A DNA stretch of 11,730 nucleotides from Bacteroidota bacterium. GTDB lineage: Bacteria; Bacteroidota; Bacteroidia; UKL13-3. Every line of letters begins with the position of its first letter. The first letter of the stretch is position 1. The notes below the pieces were generated by a model. The model ran no database searches. It saw only the letters and a program-made list of their open reading frames with translations, and was not told where the DNA came from. Both the position numbers and the translations under genes were made by a program. Positions 1-6,502 of this stretch are shown here, in pieces. The stretch spans positions 1-11,730 of the forward strand of contig RGVD01000063.1 in the NCBI GenBank assembly GCA_010027395.1, given 5' to 3'.

Positions 1-57
1 GACAACAGAAGAAAAATAGACATCGATAAAATGCTAGAAGACATATTGCTTAATTGA
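1..57 (+). other. Possible 3' end of a plus-strand gene cut by the window edge
   Basis: The plus strand is open from base 1 for 18 codons to a TGA at 55-57, ending in the residues KMLEDILLN. This could be the C-terminus of a gene converging on the phosphopantetheinyl transferase gene. The minus strand is also open here, from an ATG at 44-42 to the window edge, and would give a short hydrophobic start, so the direction cannot be settled. No family is recognisable. Bases 58-108 show no gene and no clear terminator. Confidence 0.2.
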
Positions 58-108
58 ACACTGACTTATACGCTTAAACACTTTGTCGGAAATTTGGAGG
101 GTTTGTGG

Positions 109-840
109 CTAGAAGGCCCTGTAGCTGTTTATAGACAAAGGGCTAGATACCCCTTGCGAGAAAAATTGTCCTTTCCCGCAAAGAACCTCTAATTGTTGTT
201 GATTAACTAATATATCACTCTTATTTTTGACTGCAAGATAAGCTTTATATTGGTTATTTGAATTGAGAGCATGTAAATAATATCGATCTCCAGATAAGCC
301 TATATATCCTACTCTTTTCTCAAGAATGGTATCAACTTGTTCCATGGGGTACGCTAAACCTAGTCCCATTGCTTTTATTACAGCCTCTTTTTTGGTCCAA
401 GTAGTAAAAAAAAATTCTTGACGTTCTATACTAGGTAAATCTAAAAAAAATTCTAACTCATTAGCGTTAAATACACTTTCTGCAATATTAAATATATTCT
501 TTTCTTTGTTATAAAATTCAATGTCTATCCCTATAGAAAAATCAGCTCCGATTGCATAACAAGCGAAATCATGAGAATGTGACATATTAAATTCAATCTT
601 GACTCCTCTAACAAATGGCTTACCATAACTATTTTTGACAAATTCAATATCTTGTGGTACAATTTTTAGATGTTTTGCTAAAATACTCCTCAATATTGCT
701 CTTGTAACTATATACTTATTACTTAGATTAACGGTAAAAAACTTCTGTGATTGTATCTTTTCTTTTTTAGATAGTAAGCTATATAAATACTCTAAAGCAC
801 AGAAATAAGTACTTATCGCGATATAATAAACGTCAACCAT
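109..840 (-). CDS. Sfp-type 4'-phosphopantetheinyl transferase
   Basis: This 243-residue enzyme should move the phosphopantetheine arm of coenzyme A onto the conserved serine of carrier proteins, turning the apo-ACPs of the neighbouring PKS into holo form in the cytoplasm. The family motifs appear in order: NSYGKPF at about 70-76, FNMSHS at 84-89, GIDIE at 104-108 and WTKKEAVIKAMGLG at 148-161. The expected Mg2+ ligands Asp106, Glu108 and Glu152 are all present, and Lys156 matches the conserved lysine. Length is slightly above the usual 220-230 residues because of a C-terminal extension after about residue 215. The ATG at 840-838 has an AAGG 10 nt upstream. It is the last gene of the cluster on this strand, separated from the reductase gene by 318 bp and a likely terminator, so it may have its own promoter; I could not identify one. 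Family assignment is firm; the partner ACPs are inferred from context. Confidence 0.94.
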   Translation of the reverse strand: MVDVYYIAISTYFCALEYLYSLLSKKEKIQSQKFFTVNLSNKYIVTRAILRSILAKHLKIVPQDIEFVKNSYGKPFVRGVKIEFNMSHSHDFACYAIGADFSIGIDIEFYNKEKNIFNIAESVFNANELEFFLDLPSIERQEFFFTTWTKKEAVIKAMGLGLAYPMEQVDTILEKRVGYIGLSGDRYYLHALNSNNQYKAYLAVKNKSDILVNQQQLEVLCGKGQFFSQGVSSPLSINSYRAF

Positions 841-877
841 GTAACATAAACCTTATGATCTTCTGATTAAAAGATAG

Positions 878-1080
878 ACTGATAGATTTTACTGGTGTGA
901 AGCTCTTGAGCATATTCGGTATCCCTCCCCAACAAATCTCGTTGTACTTATTTTTATCTGTATTGCTTCTTTTGCTCAGAAATTACCACACTCTATACAC
1001 GTCATATCTAACACAATTACTTTTTTTAAATCTCTTTTGGGTATATTCCCCGCTGCTTGCGGCGTAAGTATATAAACTTA
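878..1080. other. Intergenic stretch open on both strands, possibly a degraded or repeat-derived reading frame
   Basis: Between the transferase and reductase genes the plus strand is open for 65 codons (878-1072, stop 1073-1075) but has no ATG at its beginning. One minus-strand frame runs from a stop at 1080-1078 down to about 892 with only one internal stop (a TGA near 978), and includes a CIEC dicysteine. Neither reading has a credible start or ribosome binding site, and neither matches a family I recognise. One copy of the 17-bp GC-rich repeat lies inside it. It may be the remnant of a small gene or part of a dispersed repeat. The rest of the 841-1158 gap holds only the repeat copies and the terminator. 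Confidence 0.25.
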
Positions 1081-1114
1081 GGGTTCTAAAAATACCCCGC
1101 TGCTTGCGGCGGGG
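1048..1114. repeat. Two direct copies of a 17-bp GC-rich palindromic repeat
   Basis: The 17 bases CCCCGCTGCTTGCGGCG occur exactly at 1048-1064 and again at 1095-1111, 30 bp apart. Each can form a CCGC/GCGG hairpin around the loop TGCTT. The copies are almost purely GC within a strongly AT-rich gap, which makes them stand out. The second copy is extended to a longer palindrome and is placed as a terminator. Such elements are often dispersed through a genome, but only these two are visible here. Confidence 0.7.
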
Positions 1115-1115
1115 T
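1088..1115 (-). terminator. Rho-independent terminator after the thioester reductase gene
   Basis: ACCCCGC (1094-1100) pairs perfectly with GCGGGGT (1109-1115) around an 8-nt loop. Read on the minus strand the stem is followed by ATTTTTA (1093-1087), a short U-tract. It lies 44 bp past the stop codon of the reductase gene, as expected for the end of the PKS operon. The plus-strand side is also T-rich (TTGTTTATTTT), so it could act in both directions, although no plus-strand gene feeds into it. Confidence 0.6.
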
Positions 1116-1158
1116 TGTTTATTTTCTTATACAACCTAAAATTACATAGACAGATCTG

Positions 1159-2337
1159 TTAATCTTGAATAAAAAATTTTATCTTTAATAAAAACTCTGA
1201 ATAAACTTTTATTAAAATTTCATAATCAGCACTTGAAGGAAAATAAACCCCTAATTGACCTAGTACGTTCTGAGTGATTGCGTCCTGTGGTGGTTGATGA
1301 TTAAATTTATTACTGTCTACACTATAAAAATCTTTAAATAAAAATAAAGGATTGTTCCTTTCAACTTTAGTTAAAATTTTATCTTTCCAATAACTTTGGT
1401 CAACAAATGCTATTTTACGTTTCAGAATATCTGCTACTTTTTGTATGTATTCGCTCCAAGGTAAGGTAGAGGGATTGTGTAAGTTAAAAGTTCTTGTATG
1501 AGTTTTTTCAGTGTTTAAGGATAACTTAACAATGGCCTTAGCAACGAGATCTACTGGTGTCATTTCTACTGGATCTGTCCATTTAGGTACTACAGCGCTT
1601 TGTAAGAAACCTTTTACTAAGAGTAGAGCATGGTTGTTCCAAGGAAAGCAATATCCGGTTTTGCTATATCCTGTAATATTACCAGGACGATAAACATAGA
1701 AAGGATATTGTTGATCTATGTAAGTGTATATCATTTTCTCACACACCCACTTCACTTGCATATATCCCATATCACAATAGTAAATATCTTGTAGGTTTGT
1801 AGCTGGTTTCCAAATGTCCTGATTTGCACTTGAAATATTCATTGTGGATACATAATGTAATTGTTTTTGTTTGTGTTTAGTAGAGAAATCTATTAAAAAT
1901 TTAGTAGCAATTACATCTTGTCTTAATATTTTATAAGGATTTAAGTGATGGACAAAAGCTCCACAGTGATAAATAGAATCAATGGACTCTTCTAATGCTT
2001 TCAATACCTCAATAGAGAGACCCATATTTTCTTTATTTAAATCACCATGCACTAAGGTAATCCTTTGACTATTGAGTTCTAAACCAGCATCTATCAAGCT
2101 TTGATTAAACCTTTCTTTAATATTTTTATTATCCTTGGTTCTAACTAAGCAATAGATATGAGCATCAGTATGGGTTAATAGATTATCCAATATATACTTT
2201 CCTAAAAATCCTGTGCTTCCTGTAAGGAGGATATTCTTTACCTCACTAACCTGATCAATGAGAGAAGGATTAGAGCAGGAAAAGTTTTTTAAATCTTCGT
2301 CTATTAAATTTATATCTAAGGTATGGCTAGGATTCAT
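1159..2337 (-). CDS. Stand-alone thioester reductase (extended SDR, PKS/NRPS R-domain type)
   Basis: This 392-residue protein resembles the terminal reductase domains that release an acyl chain from its carrier protein by NAD(P)H reduction to an aldehyde, sometimes on to the alcohol. The Rossmann glycine motif TGSTGFLG is at residues 39-46, followed by the strand IYCLVR (61-66) that contacts the cofactor. HGDL is at 97-100, YVST at 162-165 and the catalytic YMQVK (Tyr192, Lys196) is intact; YRPGNITG follows at 216-223. Unlike fused R domains, it has no ACP or adenylation domain: the N-terminal 33 residues are only a short leader. It lies 12 bp after the EF-hand gene, with a weak ribosome binding site, so it is probably translated from the same transcript. 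In context it is the likely chain-release enzyme of this assembly line. Family firm; the substrate and the extent of reduction are inference. Confidence 0.88.
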   Translation of the reverse strand: MNPSHTLDINLIDEDLKNFSCSNPSLIDQVSEVKNILLTGSTGFLGKYILDNLLTHTDAHIYCLVRTKDNKNIKERFNQSLIDAGLELNSQRITLVHGDLNKENMGLSIEVLKALEESIDSIYHCGAFVHHLNPYKILRQDVIATKFLIDFSTKHKQKQLHYVSTMNISSANQDIWKPATNLQDIYYCDMGYMQVKWVCEKMIYTYIDQQYPFYVYRPGNITGYSKTGYCFPWNNHALLLVKGFLQSAVVPKWTDPVEMTPVDLVAKAIVKLSLNTEKTHTRTFNLHNPSTLPWSEYIQKVADILKRKIAFVDQSYWKDKILTKVERNNPLFLFKDFYSVDSNKFNHQPPQDAITQNVLGQLGVYFPSSADYEILIKVYSEFLLKIKFFIQD

Positions 2338-2349
2338 GTTATTAAACGA

Positions 2350-2880
2350 TCATGCGTTATTCTTACCAAAGACCCACTTACTTGGACAATTTGGATTATT
2401 TGAGTAGAAGTAACTAACCCAATAATAATACAATTCATGCATATATAACGTGCCTTTCTTCTCGGTATCTAATAAGTCAAAAATTTCTTTTGCCTCGATT
2501 CCTTCTTCTGCTACCATGACCCCAGCGAAACGTTCATAATGGATACCTTGAGTTTTTTGTAATTGTAGCGATTCCCAAATTAATTCAATGTAATCCCATA
2601 AAAATACTTGAAGAAAACAAGAAGTAGACATAACAATCTCAAAAGCTTTCATGTGGTCAGTCCTTGTTAAAGGTCTTTCTTGTTTGATATTTAAAACCTC
2701 ATTCATTTTATTCCACCACTCAATTTCTTTGGCGATGTAATCTTTTGTTGGTACTTTTATAAGATTAGCATATTCTTGACCGTGATTATAGAGATCATCT
2801 TGTGTTAAGACTCCATCTTGATTAAAGTCAATGATATTAAAGTGATGCTCTATTTTTTTACGTTGAAAATTTGTAAACAT
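2350..2880 (-). CDS. EF-hand calcium-binding protein (calerythrin / sarcoplasmic calcium-binding type)
   Basis: This small 176-residue soluble protein has one good EF-hand loop at residues 18-29 (DFNQDGVLTQDD), with ligands Asp18, Asn20, Asp22 and Gly23 in the expected places but Asp instead of Glu at position 12. A second loop at 138-149 (DTEKKGTLYMHE) has Lys at position 5 and probably binds poorly. A third helix-loop-helix near 103-119 has lost its ligands. The end, NPNCPSKWVFG (162-172), resembles the C-terminal signature of bacterial calerythrin-like proteins, whose length is also about 170-180. There is no signal peptide or membrane segment. It sits between the thioesterase and reductase genes, 113 bp after the former and 12 bp before the latter. 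Related EF-hand genes are known inside some PKS/NRPS clusters, but their role is unclear. Calcium buffering, regulation or resistance are guesses. Confidence 0.85.
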   Translation of the reverse strand: MFTNFQRKKIEHHFNIIDFNQDGVLTQDDLYNHGQEYANLIKVPTKDYIAKEIEWWNKMNEVLNIKQERPLTRTDHMKAFEIVMSTSCFLQVFLWDYIELIWESLQLQKTQGIHYERFAGVMVAEEGIEAKEIFDLLDTEKKGTLYMHELYYYWVSYFYSNNPNCPSKWVFGKNNA

Positions 2881-2954
2881 TTTATATACTCGTACTCGTT
2901 ATGTTGATTCACAATCCATAGTCAGTCTAGCTAACCCTATAATAAATATCATCC

Positions 2955-2977
2955 AAAAGAAACTCTTTGAAAAAGAG
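2955..2977 (-). terminator. Weak terminator-like or attenuator hairpin between thioesterase and EF-hand genes
   Basis: On the minus strand CTCTTT and AAAGAG form a 6-bp stem with a 3-nt loop (2977-2963), followed by TTTCTTTT (2962-2955). It begins 16 bp past the thioesterase stop. The stem has only two GC pairs, so full termination is unlikely; partial attenuation, or nothing, is possible. The 113-bp gap it sits in is the longest within the gene block 11730-1159, and no convincing promoter could be defined in it. Confidence 0.3.
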
Positions 2978-2993
2978 ACAATTAGTGTATGTG

Positions 2994-3737
2994 TTATGAA
3001 AAGCACATTTGATATATTTCTTCAAGTAGAAGGCTTGTGGACTCATTTAAATAAAAATGGGTACCTGGAAACATTTTTTTTGAGAAAATTCCTTTGGTTA
3101 AGTTCTTCCATGTTATAATGTGATGCTCTTTGATGGCTATATCATCTATTCCTCCGCAAGCGACAATATCACAAGATATCGGAATAATATCTTGTCCACC
3201 GTACTTTTTAACGTACTGTTCCTCAATGGATATATCGTTACGTAACATAGGTAGAAATAGCTTCATTAAGTCAGAATCATGCAAGACTATATCAGGTATG
3301 CTATCATAACGTTCGACAAGGATTTTAATAAATTGATCATCTGGTAGTAATGATAACATGTTTTTTTCTTCTAAAACTCTTGCAGGTGCAGCTGCAGCAG
3401 AAACAAATAATAACTTAGGAAAGATGTTTGCTTTCTCTAAGTGTTGTGCTAGCCCATAACTGACTATAGATCCCATACTATGTCCAAAAATTGCAAATTC
3501 TGTTCTTATAACCTTCTTACATTCATCTAGTAATGTGTTTAGTAACACGTCAATATCAGTTATTGGTAGTTCTGTAATTCTATATTCTCTTCCAGGATAC
3601 GCTATAAGGCATAACTCTATATCTGGTAAATGTTTATACCAATTAAAAAAAGTTTTTGTACCTCCTCCAGCAAATGGTATGCAAAACAACTGTAATTTAG
3701 CATCTGGATTTGGCTTGGGTATTGTAATAATGCTCAT
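2994..3737 (-). CDS. Type II thioesterase (alpha/beta hydrolase)
   Basis: This 247-residue hydrolase belongs to the external, editing thioesterases that accompany PKS and NRPS systems. They remove aberrant or stalled acyl groups from phosphopantetheine arms rather than releasing the finished product. The N-terminal FCIPFAGGGT (18-27) is typical, the nucleophile elbow is GHSMG with Ser87, the catalytic His is in GTHFYL (His227), and the Asp is most likely Asp198 or Asp199 in CGGIDD. The motif YPGRE (47-51) is also typical. Length matches the family. The gene starts 3 bp after the stop of the KS-AT gene, so the two are probably translationally coupled. A product-releasing role is less likely because a reductase gene lies downstream, but it cannot be excluded. 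Confidence 0.92.
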   Translation of the reverse strand: MSIITIPKPNPDAKLQLFCIPFAGGGTKTFFNWYKHLPDIELCLIAYPGREYRITELPITDIDVLLNTLLDECKKVIRTEFAIFGHSMGSIVSYGLAQHLEKANIFPKLLFVSAAAAPARVLEEKNMLSLLPDDQFIKILVERYDSIPDIVLHDSDLMKLFLPMLRNDISIEEQYVKKYGGQDIIPISCDIVACGGIDDIAIKEHHIITWKNLTKGIFSKKMFPGTHFYLNESTSLLLEEIYQMCFS

Positions 3738-3740
3738 TTT

Positions 3741-6473
3741 CTAATCTACCCAATGATGCTTACGTTCCCAAGGATAAGTTGGAAGAGATATAGCAGAACC
3801 TGTATATTCCTTATATAGATTATTCCATCTGATATTGACATTATTAGAATATAACTGGGCTAATAATGATCCTAAACTATAATCATTGTTTTTATTTTTC
3901 TGCATAACTGGAGAGATGACAGTATGGTGATCATTAATATATGCTTTACTCATACCAATTAATACTGCATCTGGTCCAATTTCTACAACTGAATCACTAT
4001 ATTCTTTAAGCTTTAATATGCTTTGATAGAAGCAAACAGGACTTAATATGTGTTCACACCAGTACTCTGGACTAGTAGGTTTGTCAGTTTCTTCTTTTCC
4101 AGTAATATTGGAAATAAATGATACAACTGGTCTTTTATAACTTATTTTGTTTGCGACCTTTCGGAAATCATCTAACATTGGTTTCATCAACTCTGAATGA
4201 AAAGCATGAGAAGTTTGTAAAGGTATAGCATTAATACCTTTTTCTTTTGTTAACGAAGTCACAAGTCTCTTAATGACTTCGGTATCACCTGATAGTACAA
4301 CGCTATTTGGACCATTAATAGCAGCAATCGATATTAAAGGTTCATTTTGTATCGCTTTCTTAGCTTTCTCTTCATCAATGTTAACAACAAACATCATTCC
4401 GTGTGTTGGTAAATTCTGCATTAAGCTACCACGATGCGCAATTAACGTTAATGCATCCTCTAATGAAAATATCCCAGCAATACAGGCAGCTACATATTCA
4501 CCAACACTATGACCGAGTACTACGTTAGGTTCTATTCCCAATTCTTTTAATAGGATAGATAAAGAGTATTCTATAATAAATAATGCGGGTTGGGCATACT
4601 GCGTCATTTGCAGACGTTTTTGATTTTCACTATTGTTAGTGTTATATATCACGTCTAATAACGACTCATTTAGTAATTTATTATCTAGTATAATTTTATT
4701 ACATTCTGTCATTGTCTGATGAAAAATTTTATTATTTAAGTATAGTTCTTGCCCCATGTTTATGTACTGGGAACCTTGACCTGTAAACAAAAAAGCTATA
4801 CCTCTATTTTGATTATTTTCCTTGTAGCTAAATACGTTTGGAGAGTATTGTGTGTTAAATGCTTTTTTTAATTCTAATAACAATTCATCAATAGTTGAAC
4901 ACACTATAGATAATCTGTGTCTATAACATTCCCTTTTACAGTTATTAGTGAAGGCAATATCCATTAGGTCTATATCTGTTGTTTTTTCTAAGTAGTCAAT
5001 ATATTGTCTCATTTTGTCATTAAGAGCTACTGTTGATTTAGCACTGAACGTGATTGTGTGACTTTTTATATAAAGTACCCGATTACCAGATTTCGGAGTA
5101 TCTTCATATTCTTGTAATATCACGTGAGTATTGACCCCTTCAAAACCAAAAGAACTAACCCCTGCTAGTCTGGGCTTAGAACCACTTACAATCCAATCAG
5201 TTAATTCTGTCACAATTTTTACAGGCATATTATCCCATGCTATTTTTTTACTAGGAGTAGAAAAATGTAAATTTTTAGGAATCTTTTTATTTTTTAAAGC
5301 TAATACAACTTTAATCAATCCAGCGATACCAGCTGATCCTTCCAAATGTCCTATGTTGCTTTTTACGGTACCGACCAAAATGTCTTTTTTTCGTTTTTTA
5401 AATAGATTGCCTATAGCATTCATTTCTATTGGATCTCCAATAGGAGTGCCAGTGCCATGAGCTTCCAAATAATCTATATCATCTATAGTCAGTTGTGCAT
5501 TTTTCAATGCTGACTTTATAGCTGCTTGTTGTGACGCACCATTTGGTACAGTTAATCCACTAGTTTTCCCATCTTGGCGAGTAGCACTGCCTGGTATAAT
5601 AGCATGAATTCTATCATTATCAGCTTTAGCTTGCGATAAACGTTTTAACACTATTACTCCACATCCTTCCCCTCTTACATATCCATTTGCATCATCAGAA
5701 AAACTTTTACACTTACCATCAGGTGATAATATCCGTGATTTACACAAATTCATCCAATATTCTGGGGAGAGATAACGCTGTATACCACCAACTATTGCTA
5801 CATCACACTCACCTATACGTATTGAATTTATAGCAACGTGTGTACTAGTAAGTGATGAAGAGCATGCTGTATCAATGGCTAGAGATGGTCCATGTATATC
5901 TAACAAATAAGACACTCTACCTGCCACTGGACTATATGCATTTCCTGACCCTAAATATATATCTATTTCTGCTGTGTCTTGTTTGACTAACTTCCATGCA
6001 TAATCGTTAGAGCATATACCCATGAACACACCTGTATTTGAACCATTTAGACTACTAGGAGGTATACCTGCATCTTCTAATGCTTCCCATACAACTTCCA
6101 AAACTAATCTATGTTGAGGGTCCATTGAAGATGCTTCCATATCCGAAATTTTAAAAAATGCAGCATCAAAAGCAGCAGGATACTGATTCAGAAACCCCCC
6201 TTTTTTTGTATAAATTCTGTTATTTTTTGATAAGTCCTCATCGAAATAAGGATCTATATATGAGTGAAACTCCGGCCTTTCTTGTATACCACTTTTGCCT
6301 TTACTTAACAGTTCCCAATATTCTTCTAGATTATCAGCTTGTGGGAATCTACAACCCATACCTATTATTGCAATAGGTTCATGTAACCTATCAAAAACAG
6401 GCTGCATAGTCATTATTTTTTTTAATGATTCCCTAATCAACACTTTATACTGTTTTTCAGATACATCGCTCAT
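3741..6473 (-). CDS. Type I PKS protein, KS-AT didomain without ACP
   Basis: This 910-residue protein (numbered from the ATG) condenses and loads malonyl units. Residues 1-30 are a helical, charged leader likely to dock with the preceding PKS. The ketosynthase spans about 32-454 with an intact triad: Cys204 in DTACSSSL, His339 in EAHGTGT and His376 in NIGHLEG. The acyltransferase spans about 559-849 and is complete: GQGSQ at 565-569, Ser656 in GHSVGEY, Arg681 in HRGSLM and HAFH at 756-759, the signature of malonyl-CoA specificity. The protein ends right after the post-AT linker motif LPTYPW (897-902). There is no ACP, KR or DH, and the thioesterase begins 3 bp later, leaving no room for a lost domain. 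The ATG at 6473-6471 is preferred because GGAG lies 12 nt upstream; a TTG at 6491 would add six residues but has no ribosome binding site. Its ACP partner must act in trans. Confidence 0.93.
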   Translation of the reverse strand: MSDVSEKQYKVLIRESLKKIMTMQPVFDRLHEPIAIIGMGCRFPQADNLEEYWELLSKGKSGIQERPEFHSYIDPYFDEDLSKNNRIYTKKGGFLNQYPAAFDAAFFKISDMEASSMDPQHRLVLEVVWEALEDAGIPPSSLNGSNTGVFMGICSNDYAWKLVKQDTAEIDIYLGSGNAYSPVAGRVSYLLDIHGPSLAIDTACSSSLTSTHVAINSIRIGECDVAIVGGIQRYLSPEYWMNLCKSRILSPDGKCKSFSDDANGYVRGEGCGVIVLKRLSQAKADNDRIHAIIPGSATRQDGKTSGLTVPNGASQQAAIKSALKNAQLTIDDIDYLEAHGTGTPIGDPIEMNAIGNLFKKRKKDILVGTVKSNIGHLEGSAGIAGLIKVVLALKNKKIPKNLHFSTPSKKIAWDNMPVKIVTELTDWIVSGSKPRLAGVSSFGFEGVNTHVILQEYEDTPKSGNRVLYIKSHTITFSAKSTVALNDKMRQYIDYLEKTTDIDLMDIAFTNNCKRECYRHRLSIVCSTIDELLLELKKAFNTQYSPNVFSYKENNQNRGIAFLFTGQGSQYINMGQELYLNNKIFHQTMTECNKIILDNKLLNESLLDVIYNTNNSENQKRLQMTQYAQPALFIIEYSLSILLKELGIEPNVVLGHSVGEYVAACIAGIFSLEDALTLIAHRGSLMQNLPTHGMMFVVNIDEEKAKKAIQNEPLISIAAINGPNSVVLSGDTEVIKRLVTSLTKEKGINAIPLQTSHAFHSELMKPMLDDFRKVANKISYKRPVVSFISNITGKEETDKPTSPEYWCEHILSPVCFYQSILKLKEYSDSVVEIGPDAVLIGMSKAYINDHHTVISPVMQKNKNNDYSLGSLLAQLYSNNVNIRWNNLYKEYTGSAISLPTYPWERKHHWVD

Positions 6474-6485
6474 ATTCTTCAAATT

Positions 6486-6489
6486 CTCC
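6486..6489 (-). promoter_or_regulatory. Ribosome binding site deciding the KS-AT start
   Basis: GGAG on the minus strand lies 12 nt upstream of the ATG at 6473-6471 in the 29-bp gap after the large PKS gene. A GAAG sits nearer, 3 nt from that ATG. The alternative TTG start at 6491 overlaps this GGAG and has nothing similar upstream of it, which argues for the ATG. Confidence 0.45.
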
Positions 6490-6502
6490 AAATTATTAGT
6501 GA

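Noticed and set aside
1048..1114. CRISPR array
   Set aside because: Only two short copies with one 30-bp spacer, and the repeat doubles as a terminator hairpin. No further units or cas genes are present.
1150..1159. Palindrome ACAGATCTGT at the end of the reductase gene
   Set aside because: A single 10-bp palindrome overlapping the stop codon region, with no second copy and no neighbouring promoter, so no support as an operator.
1511..1693. Plus-strand open frames lying opposite the reductase, thioesterase and PKS genes (for example 1511-1693, 3535-3744, 4273-4512, 5131-5460, 6158-6534, 10284-10556)
   Set aside because: All lie antisense to genes with clear family motifs, show no family features themselves and have no convincing binding sites. 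They are by-products of the codon use of the real genes.
2900..2960. A sigma-70 type promoter upstream of the EF-hand gene
   Set aside because: Several TATTAT-like hexamers occur, as expected in AT-rich DNA, but none pairs with a good -35 box at 16-18 bp spacing.
6474..6491. TTG at 6491 as the start of the KS-AT gene
   Set aside because: No ribosome binding site precedes it, whereas the ATG at 6473 has GGAG and GAAG upstream. The six extra residues would not change the domain content.
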